The notes beneath the pieces are model-generated. The model was given only the letters and a program-made list of their open reading frames with translations. It searched no databases and was not told where the DNA came from. 64,000 nt of DNA, from positions 275,816,166-275,880,165 of the forward strand of contig NC_073745.1 in assembly GCF_029784135.1 (NCBI RefSeq), given 5' to 3'. Each line of letters opens with the position of its first letter. Within the stretch, counting starts at the first letter, position 1. This stretch comes from Toxorhynchites rutilus septentrionalis. Its lineage: Eukaryota; Arthropoda; Insecta; Diptera; Culicidae. The position numbers and the translations under genes are program-made. Positions 22,952 to 34,437 of this stretch are shown one piece after another.

Positions 22952-23610
22952 GCCATGTTCTCACTGCAAGCGGGGCGTCAAGGTGGCGTGAGCGGGGCAT
23001 GTTCACTTCTCGCAACGACATTTTAATTCACTCACATTGCACCGTGCCAGTGGCGTGTCTTCGGCGTGTTTTATACAAATTGTCAATGTATATTTTTAAT
23101 TGAAAGAATTAAAATTGGTTTATTTTTAAATATTCCAACATCGTTGGACGAACCGGGACAAAAATCGGACGGTGAAAAACGTAAAAACTAAACAAAAACA
23201 CGAAAAATTAAAATTATGTCACTACTACAAACAAACATATGCAAGAGAGAAGCGGAGAAGTACAAATATCGCCGGCGTGAAGTGTAAGAACACACACGAT
23301 TAATCGTAAGTGTGAGGTGCGTGAAAGACACCACGTCCTATCCCTCGCAGTTGACAGTATAACAGTGATGTTAATATTATATACTGGCAACACTAGTTAG
23401 CCATACATTGGGCATCATTTCCTCCCACAACAGACAACTGTCGAGCCGGTAAGTCATACTCAATATTTATTCCCTGTGTCGGGTGATTTCACTGTAGGTT
23501 TATACCGACTACATTGAGGAACCTGTACAGTAAATATATGAATACTTCACAGTAAGCATCACACGCCTCGCCCAAGCCACGCTGACGTCCCGCTGCAGTG
23601 AGAACAAGGC
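22952..23610. mobile_element. TIR element inserted in the LINE (659 bp)
   Basis: The ends GCCATGTTCTCACTGCAAGC and (inward from the right) GCCTTGTTCTCACTGCAGC continue into GGGRCGTCA. CTAAG (or CTAAGG) is present on both sides (22947-22951, 23611-23615). The LINE frame reads on correctly (KTKETVATKK) when element plus one target copy is removed. GGCGTG motifs cluster near both ends. A 5-6 bp duplication does not fit hAT or mariner, so the superfamily is left open. Confidence 0.85.
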
Positions 23611-23984
23611 CTAAGGAGACTGTAGCTACAAAAAAGCTAAACAAACTCCAACGACTAGCATGCGTTGCAATTACAGGAGCAATGCGAAGCACACCTTCAA
23701 AGGCATTGGAGGCAATCCCTCACCTGGTACCTTTGAACCAATATGGCTAATAAAAGCGCTCTAAAGCTTGAAAGAAAAAAAATACTAGACGGGGACAAAA
23801 ATGGTCACTTGAGCATCCTGAATCTCGTACCTATTAGACCAGCCTCAGAGATGAACAGTGATTGGATGGAAACTACATCCAAACTAGCGTTGGCAGAAAA
23901 GATGCCATTTCCAGGTCATGAGAGTCAAATGCGCGAATAATGAGCTATTTTGAAGCTTAAAAATGGTTTGTATGTATGCGAGCA

Positions 23985-24150
23985 GACATCTCTGTCTGTT
24001 TTCTTTTCTCTTTTCATTTGGGATTGTGCAAAAAAAAGTCCTTACGACGTCAATGGGGATCGAACCAAGGTCGGCTGAAATGCGAAGTTACTTTATACGA
24101 TCACGCTATCCATATGGCTGCCAGCGCTATTATAAAGGAGTGTGATAATA
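23985..24150 (-). mobile_element. tRNA-like SINE head or tRNA relic
   Basis: The minus strand has a B-box-like GGTTCGATCCCC (24055-24066) with an A-box-like TAGCGTGATCG about 35 bases earlier (24099-24109), then a run of eight T on the minus strand (24031-24038) that could end Pol III transcription. No plausible complete cloverleaf was drawn. It is better read as a SINE or tRNA pseudogene than as a working tRNA. Confidence 0.5.
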
Positions 24151-24774
24151 TTACACCTCATTATAAAATGAAGTTGGAAAGTGTTTTCTAAGCCGATAAA
24201 GAATAACATGAACGAGAATATATCTTTCTCTGTCTGGGCCGTGTATTTGGTGAATTATACGAAAAGCTTTCATTTAAATGTGTCTCCTGTTACGCTCCCT
24301 CATATTGGCTCTAGCATATATATTATACAAATGATATACATGTATTGGGGAGTAGAACATTTTATGTTATCTTTCAGCTCATTTAATGTAATAAATCGGG
24401 ATGCCAGAAAATGTGCTAAAAATTAACTTTGGGCTTAGGACTAATTATGACATTCCATACAGAGTGATCGAACATTCTTGTTCAGTATGGGATGAAGGTG
24501 GCCCCAACGTTCGTAATGGTTCAATCATTATCAAACAGATTATTCCTGATTGGCACCTATCTGGCTATAGCTTTCAGTCTACTCCTTCATCAATAAGTAG
24601 TAGATAGACTTGAAGCGTTGTATAAAAAATGGGACATACCACAATAGTTCATAATAATGGACGCAGTGGTTCACACCCAACAAGGGAAAAAAATCCTCTT
24701 CACTCTAAATGTGGAAGTTTTACTTATTGACGTATCCATCTAACCAAAATTGAGCTTCACAGCTGGAAAAAAAA

Positions 24775-25049
24775 GAGCACCCGTGGCCGAGTGGTTAGCG
24801 TCTCACATCATCATGCCGGGTGTTCGGGTTCGATTCCCGTTCTGGCCGGGGGATTTTTCGTCAAAGATATTTCCTTCGACTTGCACTGTGGTCACGTGTA
24901 TTCTAGAGCTTGCCCCTCGGAATACATTCAAGGCGTGTTATATTTGGCTTAATAAATCTCAACTAAAAATTAATAAATAACGCTAGTTAATGCACATGTG
25001 AGACGGCAAAAGTTCCGCAGGGAACGTTAACGTCATCCAAGAAGAAGAA
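24775..25049 (+). mobile_element. tRNA-derived SINE (Feilai-like), copy 1
   Basis: Pol III A box TGGCCGAGTGG at 24784-24794 and B box GGTTCGATTCC at 24827-24837, a body with CCTTCGACTTGCACTGTGG and TATTCTAGAGCTTGCC, and a 3' end in AAGAAGAAG. Near-identical flanks GCTGGAAAAAAAA (24762-24774) and GCTGAAAAAAAA (25050-25061) look like the target duplication. Mobilisation would need a partner LINE. Confidence 0.88.
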
Positions 25050-26670
25050 GCTGAAAAAAAATGTTGGGAAATCGATGAAATGATAAATCAAAGTGACAGC
25101 CGTCAGAATGGCGAACATATCAAAAAGTGTTGCCAACTGAAAGCTCTATAAAACGTCTATCGCTTGTTGCGTTTTTCTTTGAGGGAAGTCAATACTGAAA
25201 TACCAAAAAATAATTTATTAATTCATGTAGGTTGGTATATCACATCCTCCACGTAGGTTGCGGATGAATCGGATATCCCCGATGTGATTTCGCCCAAATG
25301 CAACACCGTTAGCACAAAGACCCACTGCGGACAGCTTCTTTCCATTAACTTCTATGTATATGAGCGTATATGTTTATACATAAAGCACGACATCTTATGC
25401 GATTCACGGCGTTGAATTTAGTTTCCTCCGAGTGAGTGGCACATACAAAAACAAACTTTCGGAATGTTGCTACTTTTCCACCTCACCAGCACACACACAC
25501 ACACACACATGCAGCTGGAACTCAAACTGCAACTGCTCCGTCACTCTTTAACAGTTATTCTCCAGTACATGGTTATTCAATTTATTGTATTTAATTTCCT
25601 CCAAAACTTCGTCCACTGCAGCTATTCAGTCTGTGTTCGGTGCACCCGGTGCCACCCTCCACCCAGAGGGAAACGTGTCCTTGGCCGAACCGCCTGAAGT
25701 TGACGGTTGGGAAAAAGAAAATATTATTTTTAATATCATTACAGAAGATATATATACACGTGTCTGAAATATGTATATAACGAATGTACAAGTATATATA
25801 TGCATCCAATTTTTCTACGTTGTTAGGAAATTCCTTGCATGCTTAGCGCTCGTGGATAAAGAAACACCAGCCCTGCAGCTCACGTCAACGACGACATTCC
25901 GGACCGAAATGACTGGCGGTGGAGGAGGATCAAGGCGCGCACAAAGTTAATGCAAAAATGCATCCACCGGAGAGCTGAGAAAACCCTCCAGCTCCAGGGG
26001 TGGGAGAGTGAAATGAACACGAAATGAAAAGGCAACTTTTGCTCCCCCGATGCTCCCACCTCTCCCCACCAAACGACTTCCATCGTTGTTTGCAGGTCTC
26101 GCCACGTTTGCGAATGAAGGGAACCGAAAGCAGGGCAGCTGACACCCAACGAGGACGTGCCAGATGTCCTTGGGAACGCTTTCCGTTCGTCCTTGACGAA
26201 ATGTGTGCTAAATTCACGTTCCGAGGCGGGGTAATTTATGAAACGCGATGGCTTTTGTCTTTGTTGGGTAGCGCTGCCGGGCAGGAAATTGATTCCGAGT
26301 AGAGACTGCGTGATTATGTTCGATTAGAACGTACTCTAGGGAAAGCTAGCTCCGAGCAGGAAGTTGAGCGTTTGTCATTCCCCGGAATGAGATATCCGAG
26401 TGTCGTTCAGGGAGGGGTGCTCGCAATATTGCCACCTATTGCTATGTGCTTGCTTCATTCAAAAGTAAACACTTCCCCGTTTACTGAACTAATTGCAAAA
26501 TAACACACCTATTTCCATTTCCGTTAGGATCGATCATGTTGGAGACAAAGGCAATGATAAATATTTCGCATCTTATGCGAGAAGCAGTAAATGTTGTTTG
26601 ATTGCAATCGATAATCTGTGTCGAAATATAGAACTAAAAAAATAATAATGAAACCCTAAATTTCAAAACA
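25050..26670. other. GC-richer non-repeat sequence, no gene recognised
   Basis: Contains a (CA)n microsatellite at about 25488-25509 and several frames of 60-95 codons between 25585 and 26302 on both strands, none with a recognisable domain. The higher GC and lack of repeats suggest host intron or intergenic DNA with possible regulatory content. Confidence 0.4.
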
Positions 26671-26674
26671 AAGT

Positions 26675-26720
26675 ATTGGGTTGTCCAGAAAGTTCTTGCA
26701 AAGTTTTTTTTTTCACAATC
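26675..26720 (+). mobile_element. Single mariner-like terminus
   Basis: TATTGGGTTGTCCAGAAAG followed by TTCTTGC resembles a mariner TIR beside a TA. No transposase or opposite terminus was found nearby, so this is at best a fragment. Confidence 0.35.
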
Positions 26721-26845
26721 TTGAGTGTTCATGCAACTTGAAAAGTCAATCTTCACAGCTCTCGTTTGGTTTCCTCGTCGAAAAATCGGGCTTTTTAAGC
26801 TTATTTAGACAGCATTTAGCATTTAGACAGCAGTCGATGTTTTTT

Positions 26846-26907
26846 TCTTAATTCGTTTATTTTTACAGGCTCAGTTAAATTGGTTTAAGGGAGCCAAACT
26901 CTTAACA
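26846..26907 (-). mobile_element. 3' end of a non-LTR element (short fragment)
   Basis: Read on the minus strand, GTTAAGAGTTTGGCTCCC, AACTGAGCCTGTAAA and the A-rich end match the tail of the copy at 61140-61492. Confidence 0.5.
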
Positions 26908-27139
26908 CATTGAGCCCTGGATTGTTCTTGCTACGCTTTCCATTCAGCACGCATCACGATTACCAAAGATATTTATTTTATTAATAGAAAACATCTCTTG
27001 AAATAACCGATATAGCGCTTTTTTCCAAGTTGCGTTATGGTGACCATGAATAAAAGTTTTTTTTTTGTTTCAACTTTTGTATTTAAAATTCTACATCGAA
27101 ACTGTCTTCAGACGATTTTTGGAGCTTACTAAGACTAAC

Positions 27140-27690
27140 ATTTTGCGATGTAGAATTTGTCTATATCTTAATTCTGCTAAAGGTTATTGATGTTTTTTCT
27201 ACAAAAATACGCCCTTTTCATTTGTTTGTCGTTCTTTCTGGGGCGAACATGAAAGTGTTTATGAATGACATTTGAAAGGGCATATTCAACTCTACATAAT
27301 GTGAGTTTTTTGAAACTATGTCATTTTTTATATTTGAGTAAACTAAATTTGAAAATATTAGTTTCAATAATTTCAATAATTTTGAGCAGGTTTGGAAAAT
27401 TTACAAGTTCTGCATTGCAGAATGTTTGTCTTGATAAGGTCTAAAAGTTCAAAAAATTTAAAATTATTAAAAACCGGTTTTTCATGGTCATGTTCATTTT
27501 AAATTTAGTTTACTCAAATACAACATAGTTCTGGAACATTTACATCACGTAGAGTCATATATGCTCTTTCAAATGTCGTTGATAAACATTTTTCTATGTT
27601 TTCCTTAGAAAGAACGACAGAAAAAACGAGAAAGGTGCATTTAATAACGAAATAGGATATAGACAAGTTCTGCATCGGATGGACTGGAAA
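27140..27690. mobile_element. Foldback element
   Basis: Arms of about 27140-27365 and 27485-27690 are imperfect reverse complements, sharing GTAGAATTTGTCTATATC, TGTCGTTCTTTCT, GACATTTGAAAGRGCATAT, GACTCTAC-type and TTTGAGTAAACTAAATTT. The spacer is about 120 bp. No coding capacity. Confidence 0.7.
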
Positions 27691-28347
27691 TATGTCAAAA
27701 AAAGTGTCAGGAAACACATTCTTCCATTCTGGCTGTCGAATGGAGGAAGACACTTTTCGACACGTTGATTATGTAGAAATGGTAGATTTTTTAACAAACT
27801 CTTGCTCAGCGTACGTAAAACGAGGTGTTTCTTATTGACAGAAATATAAAATTCAAAATTTCACTATAGAGTAATGCGGGGCAAAGGTGCGTACCTAACT
27901 GTTGTCGTTCAATAACTCTTGAAATAAAAGCAAATAAAATTCCGTTTGCTTACCAAATTGTAACTATATATATTACCTTTGAAACGTAGTACAAGCATTT
28001 CTCGAGTTGTGTTTTTAATTGGACAAATACATATTTTGATATAAAATTACAAATGCGCACCTTTGCCCCATAGTGGGGCATAAGTGCGCACTTATTGAAT
28101 TGAACTTCTGATATAACTTATACCAAAAATAGGTACTTTATCATCAAAAGCAGGAGAAACATCATTACTAGAGAGTGTAGGCACCGTCCAGGAGGCAGGA
28201 GGGGGTGTTCTATGGTTTTTTATGGGTGGAGAAGAGTGGGTGTTATGATCGAACATACCACGTGGAAATTTTCGGGACGGTGGAGACTGACAATGTAAGA
28301 TCCTAAAATGTCCAACATTTGAAACAGAATTTGTTTTTATTAACATA

Positions 28348-28500
28348 CTAGCTGACTCGGCGAACTTCGTCCCACTCACAATTGATATATTGATATAAGT
28401 CATTTCGAACACTCAAATTCCCACAAAAATTATTTTTATGTACGTCATCTATACTCGCGAATGCATGGTGAAAATAAAAACATTTTTCATTTGAAATTCA
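28348..28500 (-). mobile_element. Helitron 3'-end fragment
   Basis: On the minus strand the sequence ends GGACGAAGTTCGCCGAGTC followed by AGCTAG, the same type of CTAG end as at 54909 and 56075. It lies inside the pogo-like element; its inner limit is uncertain. Confidence 0.6.
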
Positions 28501-29060
28501 TTTTGAATTATTTTTAAGCAATTGTTCATTTTTATTCCTCTTCTTGGATTTCGGTTCTGAGGATTCCGGCGCTTTGCCTTGGATCGCTGTTGCTTCGTTG
28601 TGCTGTTGTGGGGTTCGAAGAAACAGACGATGGTTCCTCATGAAGTTAGAATCCCAATCTCTCGATGCCAGTTTTGTTACTTGGTTGAATTCATGCTGGA
28701 GGTTGTTGGCTTCCCCAAAATCAAACGCTAGATGCCGTAAATCTTTGAGAGTCATATCATAGAAAGCTTTGTCCAGTGCCCTGCAGTGGTCCGCCAGATC
28801 CTCAGACTGCTCACTCGTAAATACCTATCTGAATCGCCCTAGGTGCTCGCTGACACATCCCAGCAGAAGAAGAAATGTCAATAAAAGAAGATTCAAATCA
28901 TAAATCACTTTCTGATATGAGCCTCTTCCTCAGAGCTGATTCAAAAATACCGAGGTCTGCCGCAATTCGACGCTTCGAGACTCCCCCCCGAAGCCTCTGT
29001 CAGGCTATTTGAACATTTCTGGAGTGCATTTCTTCAAATCAGTTTTCTTCTTGTGGGTCC
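28498..29060 (-). pseudogene. Pogo/CENP-B-type DNA-binding domain remnant
   Basis: The N-terminal part (about 28920-29030, degenerate) reads SRRRIAADLGIFESALRKRL, a psq-type helix-turn-helix. It is followed in another frame by HLGRFR, a stop, VFTSEQSEDLADHCRALDKA, YDMTLKDLRHLAFDFGEANN, WDSNFMRNHRLFLRTPQ and ATAIQG. This follows the CENP-B/pogo second DNA-binding domain (family landmarks FT-EQE-EL, DLR-LAF, W---FM-RH--LSLRTPE). The DDE catalytic domain is absent, apart from a possible C-terminal scrap at 28100-28300. Broken by stops and at least one frameshift. Confidence 0.65.
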
Positions 29061-29525
29061 CGTTAAAAATTTTGTTGAAAACATTTTATAAATTTTTTTC
29101 AGAGTAAAACGCTAGTGCGAACTTTTACTTTTACTTTTACACTGCGCACCTTTGCCCCACAAGCAATTTTTGAACTAATCGAATTTAAAAAAAAAAGCTC
29201 TTGAACTTTGTTACAAAAACGAATACGCACTATCATCTACTATAGAATGAAGGTTTCCTTGACAGTGTAGTTTCGAACTTTCCAATTATTTGAAGTAAGT
29301 AAATCACCATCTCCAAAACTGAAAAAAATTAGATCAAAACATCGCAGAACTCTTTTTCTCTCATTACTTTTTGTCACTTTCATTAAATGAATCTTATTTA
29401 TATGTGCGAGCTGCTGGTGTAATAATGTATCAAACGAATACACTGTTGTCGAATGTTTATGCTCGTTTACTTCAAAAAGGCCAATGCGCACTTTTGCCCC
29501 GTGCGCACCTTTGCCCGCACTACTG

Positions 29526-31685
29526 TACGAATCAAATCGTTTGTCCATTTTACTACCACAGTGCATCTTACCCGCACCTCCCCTACTAAAAATCAATCAA
29601 TCTGTTGAAACATGATCCATTCCTGAGAACATGGCTAATACCGTTTCTCTCCACCTCAAATAAAACCAGAAATATAAACGATTTATTGATTCTTGTCTGA
29701 TTCAAGAAATCATCTTTATCGTGAGAAGACAAAACATAACGTGAGTAACATATTTCAAAACAGTTTTTTAATGAACCGGATAAACTATAAACAATTACTC
29801 CTATTTCCCATAGCTATTAATATAAATTAAGTACCAAGTTGGGTTTCAAACATCCGAAGCACTGAACTGCACTAACTGCTCCCCATACAAACTCTCTTGC
29901 ACGAAGAAAATCCGTTTTGCTGCCATCCATCTGGATCGCAGTGACACGGCACCGGCAATAAGATGGTGGTGGAAAATGTTATGCCCGCGATTCACTTTGC
30001 AATCCCGCAAGTCTAACTTTATTCGTTTGAATATTATTATGTAAACAAACAAGAAGGATTTCCATGTCCCATCCGAGTCTGCCACCGCTTGTTGATCCTT
30101 CGGAAATAAACTATAGCGAGAATGAGAAATAACTTTCCCAGAACAAAAGACAAACTCGCTCCTCATTCTGCACCCAAACTGTACTCAGTGCGCCCTGTAC
30201 AAACACATATATACATCACAATCTCCTGCCAACCTTGTCTGGCCCAGAAAATTGCATCGTCTAAACCCCAAATCGACTCCTGCCTGCTTCACGGTAAACA
30301 GCCGGATTGGTGCAAGGAAAAAGTTGGGAAGTAAATGCAAAATAAAAATATCAGGAAATCGCACAAAAGCACAGTTAGCACATGCAAAACGTGCACAGTC
30401 TGCGCAATGGCAGTGGTAGCATAATATGGACAGAGAAGCGGTGGATGGCGTTATAAATTTTACGAGGCTTTGTTTCTATTTTCCACCCACCCGGATGCAC
30501 GGGTGCACTTTTCTCTGCCACCGCGTATCCTCGAGCTCTCGCTTAACCATCTTCATCCTCAAATAGAATACTTTTTGATATGATAAACATATTTTGTGGA
30601 TTTACATCATTAGGGTAAAAATTGTGAGTGTCTTGATAAAATGTCAAAAAGTTTAAAATGAATTTTCAACATAAGATTGATAATAGTTCCTCAATAAGTT
30701 ATGAGCCATTTCGAGTGAATCACTTTGAATGATTTACTCCCACAAACTCCGAGCAAATACTATATTAAGTATTAATCCTGTCGAGCTTTTACAGTGACAT
30801 TATCATAACGAACCTGCTACACCCATTTAAATCATTTTCGTGTGACATAAGTCGTTTCGATGCAAAACCACCTGAGACCGTCGCCGACCTGCGCTGCCAG
30901 GATCGGGCAAACTATATTAGCATTATTCATAAAAACAATAATTGTTTACTCTGCGATGTCGTTCTGCAACGTTTGCATCATCATAATTTACCGCCTCCGG
31001 CAAAATCCCACCTCCACTCGATCCCACCTTCCACCCGAGCATCCTAGGCACTCTTACCTCGTTATAACTTCTTTCTTCTCCCCGAATGCCATGGTTGGGT
31101 GGCAACCGTTGCGAAATGCATCGTAAAAAGAAACACCCACCTCGGGGGCTCCTATATAGAAATAATAGAAATGCTGCTTCCCTTTATTACTAATTATGGA
31201 AATACAAGCTGTTTGTAAAGCTACCAATGTCGTGTCGTGTACGAATAAACACGATTCGCCTTGACAAGGTACTTGGGTGAAAATTAGCTATCGCATCCAG
31301 TATGGAGTTTTTACACAGGACATACTCCATGGAATGGAATGAAAAGGACCTGTGAGGGATAGTTCTCAACGATGACATATGCGATTTGATATAAAATGCG
31401 ATATTTCTATGTGTGGTTTGGACTGTTCCATTCCGAGTCGCAATCAAAGAGTAAACAAATATGACACGGAAAGTAAGTTTAAAATTTACTTCGGTGCGGT
31501 CGATATAAGTGTACCATGGTTTAATGTTGTTTATTGTCTAAACTAGTGAATAAACTATGAGCCAAACTGCTTCTGTAGGTTAGCGGAATCTTTATTTCAG
31601 GTCCGGAATCAAAAATGGATCACCTCGATTCGTATTGCAACAACATGCAAAACAATAACTTGTGAGCTCTTACTATCCGCTCATA
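29526..31685. other. Mostly non-repeat sequence, no gene recognised
   Basis: Frames of 60-106 codons (29846-30166 minus, 30122-30334 plus, 30860-31126 plus) have no recognisable domain. Parts at 30480-30540 and 30990-31060 are C-rich. Probably host intergenic or intronic DNA. Confidence 0.4.
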
Positions 31686-32115
31686 AACACTTCTCTAATA
31701 AATTGAGCTTGAGCTTGAGCTTGGGTAGACTGTACAATTCGTAGTTGCTCTCCGTGATTGACCTGAACCAACCAAATTGCACAAAGAACACACAGAATGA
31801 CGCTTGGGACTAGCAAATCATTCTCGTTGTGCAATTTTCGGTGATTCGAGCTTTAAATGGTCAATAACGGTACCGGCCACGTCCTTACAGTCACCAGGGG
31901 ATGGAAAGGAATGTTAGTATGATAATCGCCGCCCGAAGGCCAGAAGGGTCGCCTCTATAGCGTGGTTCCCTAGCGATTATCATGGAAGGGATAGGTGTTA
32001 GTAGGGAGAGGTAATAATCAGGATTCACTGAGGTAAGTGATGTGATTATGTAACGAGAACTATCGAACACTCGACAAAACCAAATTTCTAAAATATTATG
32101 GGTCATATCACGTGG
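31686..32115 (-). mobile_element. Probable non-LTR element 3' UTR with hexamer tail
   Basis: On the minus strand the sequence ends in tandem AAGCTC hexamers then AATTTATTAGAG (31686-31722). A tandem short-repeat tail is usual for I/R1-type LINEs. No coding part is attached. A small inverted repeat ATGATAATCGC/GCGATTATCAT (31919-31982) lies inside. The block CACTTCTCTAATAAATTG recurs at 34333. Confidence 0.45.
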
Positions 32116-32645
32116 TAGAGATTATCTTTAGGTTATCTTTTTATTGGTCTGGCTATATATTTTGTTATTTATCGTACGTACATATCTAAATTCAATCGCG
32201 ACGGTGAAACGGTGAAGTTCGGGAAACCTGATAAGGAAACCGAGAGTATTCCAGTGGAACCAATAGACGGATAATATAATCCGTTATTCATCGCGCGTAC
32301 TCTGTATTGCAGTCTAATTCCGTAACGAGAAGCTATGTTTCGGAATCCTGAGAATGTAACCGAGAAAACTACACGGATATAGAATTTCTAATCTGAGTTT
32401 ATAAACTCAATCTAGTGTTTGGAATTTCAAAATCAGGAACCAAAAACTAATATAAATGTATAATTGCTTTCAACTACATTTCTACACAGAAAACTGGAAA
32501 ACTGTCGTGCAAAAATTCCTTTTTTCCGAAGTCTGACAAAGAAATTCACCAACAAAATTTTGAATGAGAATACAATTCAATAGCATCATATTTCTTTTTA
32601 TATAACATATAAAACTATTGAATAAAAAAAGCATTATTTATATTA

Positions 32646-32906
32646 GTGCTCCCTTGGCCGAGTGGTTAGCGTCATAACTAACATGCCGGGTGTTCGGGTT
32701 CGATTCCCGTTCTGGTCGGGGGAATTTTTCGTCAAAGAAATTTCCTCCGACTTGCACTGTGATCACGCGTATTCTAGAGCTTGCCACTCAGAATGCATTC
32801 AAGGATTTAGTTATTTGGCATAGAAATCTCAACTAAGTACTAATAAAAATGACGCAAGTAATACTACGTTGAGACGTTAGTGCCATTGAAGAAGAAGAAG
32901 AAGAAG
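32646..32906 (+). mobile_element. tRNA-derived SINE (Feilai-like), copy 2
   Basis: A box TGGCCGAGTGG at 32655-32665, B box GGTTCGATTCC at 32697-32707, and an (AAG)n end. It is flanked by a perfect 13-bp duplication ATTATTTATATTA (32633-32645 and 32907-32919), typical of LINE-driven insertion. It is about 85-90 percent like copy 1 by eye. Confidence 0.93.
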
Positions 32907-33050
32907 ATTATTTATATTACCGCGACATTGTGTTGGCAACCCGAGCGGAAATAAAACAACTACACATCGGCTATACATGATACAATAACTACACTCACAA
33001 AAAGAATCTAGCTGGAACACAAATACATCTATCGTCTAAAGCTAATATTA

Positions 33051-33238
33051 AGGCTGATTTAGACGATGCCAGTCAGCGCTCTAGTTGAAGTATCCAGTGA
33101 ATAGAGAACAGACACTCTGTTCAAGTTAGAGGCCAATTACTTGTTCGATACTGGTACAAGTAATTTGAACAGAGTGTCTGTTCTCTGTTCACTGGATACT
33201 TCAACTAGAGCACTGACTGGCATCGTCTAAATCAGCCT
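33051..33238. mobile_element. Hairpin element, 188 bp, TTA duplication
   Basis: Arms of about 75 bp starting AGGCTGATTTAGACGATGCC are almost exact reverse complements around a loop of about 40 bp. TTA on both sides (33048-33050, 33239-33241) suits a Harbinger-type 3-bp target. The young-looking arms would form a near-perfect RNA hairpin. Confidence 0.8.
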
Positions 33239-33514
33239 TTAATCTTATAAAGAGGAAAAGAGATAACAACTTAGCTCTTCATTTTGTTACGTGAGTGCAA
33301 TGCGCGCTCTCTCTGTTTCCTATTTTTGCTGCGACACGAAACCGAGTGAACAACGAACACAAGCATATTGACATATCAATAAAGGCCGAATTGAAGAACT
33401 CAAAAAAAAGATTGAATTGCCTACTTTCATTTCTTTCAAAATGCATTCCAGACATTTGAGAAAATTCCAATAAACTTGAATTCTCTGAGATAGAAATCAC
33501 ATTATTTAACAAAC

Positions 33515-34113
33515 AATTCTCGCGTAACTTTTGAAAAGGTCCAATGTAACATTTTCGTCAACTTGAGAAAAACGAAGTTGAAGACCCGAACATTATTCCG
33601 CGAATTGTCTTAAACGTTATCGATCTTGATCGCTCCTCTCACCACTAGCGATCACGAATAGCTCTCCAAAACCAATCGTAGCTGTTGTTCCGTGATTTGA
33701 GTTTGAAGTTGAAGCCAAGGAGCGACAAATGTTACATTGGACGTTTTGACTGTCCGCGTTTGCACATTGGACATATTACGTTGCACGATAAGAATTTGAA
33801 ACTAACTACTAAACAACAATCCAAAAAACAGCATTTCGTTCTAAAGACAGATTATTATTGTTATCACCCGTCGAATTGAACTGAAATCGATAACAACTAC
33901 TGTAAGAAACAAAAACTCAAAACGACCGAAGTACGACTTCGTGTTGTTTTGACTGCTTTGTTACTTCGGACGTTTCGGGCATCGGAGGAAAGTGGCGTCC
34001 GAAGTAACAGCCGAGTGCTTAAAATCCGAATCTGTATATTCTATGCGTGCATCTATTAACTCGATTTGTTTACATTTGTTACATAGGACCTTTTCAAAAG
34101 TTACGCGAGAATT
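33515..34113. mobile_element. TIR element starting AATTCTCGCG (599 bp)
   Basis: The ends AATTCTCGCGTAACTTTTG and the same sequence inverted at 34086-34113 continue into AAAAGGTCC-ATGTAACA. The target duplication is unclear; AATT may itself be the duplicated target. Non-coding. Confidence 0.75.
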
Positions 34114-34437
34114 CTACTTTTCTTGAACCGAACAACAAAAACTCGACTAGCTCACAATGCGCACGATTGTTCAGCGCTCAACCCGGACTCCCTTCAGCGC
34201 ATTGAAAAAAATATCTTTATCACTCTTGTTATTCGATATCAATTTTGTTACTTTTGCTCTATAAAAATAAATTAAAAAAAAAGATCTTCTCAACCTCACT
34301 TCACGGACGCTTTACTACAATAACCCATATACACTTCTCTAATAAATTGGTAATTTTTCTAATATTTTCATATTCATTTAAATCATTCTTACAGACATAA
34401 TTCCAACCTTTTCACAAATCATAACAAGTATCGTAAT

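Larger units (their letters stand above)
20310..23940 (+). pseudogene. LOA/Lian-like non-LTR retrotransposon ORF2, broken
   Basis: Target-primed retrotransposon of the LOA clade. The endonuclease part shows GRILGIHTGSCKLF (20317), then after an insertion NIKCFPITEFIERDIVAIRV and IGCDDNAHHTLWGSTDI-type sequence (about 20953-21010). The linker region has PWWNKRLERLRKTAWKLFN (21438-21495) and LMKTHFPGS. The reverse transcriptase runs from SAGADRIFPAMIQK (21910) through SYQSGK, ALCAFLDIEGATDNASY (motif A), the motif C position at about 22572-22590 where the usual F-ADD reads GFVEDL, and VKYLGVILDAKLNWNAHL. After a second insertion it continues KLNKLQRLACVAITGAMRST (23638) to about 23938. It carries several stops, an inverted duplication at 22465-22517, and is truncated at the 5' end. 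Confidence 0.85.
27869..29525 (-). mobile_element. Pogo-like element with GGGGCAAAGGTGCGC termini
   Basis: The left end GAGTAATGCGGGGCAAAGG and right end (inward) CAGTAGTGCGGGCAAAGG are flanked by TA (27867-27868, 29526-29527). The CAGT start and TA target suit the pogo/Tigger branch of Tc1/mariner. The GCGCACCTTTGCCCC motif recurs inside at 28053, near 28075 in inverted form, near 29145 and at 29487-29515. A remnant of a pogo-type DNA-binding domain lies inside on the minus strand. Confidence 0.7.

Noticed and set aside
24775..24850. Functional tRNA gene
   Set aside because: A and B boxes are good, but the sequence is the head of a SINE with target duplications and recurs at 32646.
28498..28755. 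Complete DNA-binding host gene
   Set aside because: A stop lies just upstream in frame and the matching N-terminal part is in another frame.
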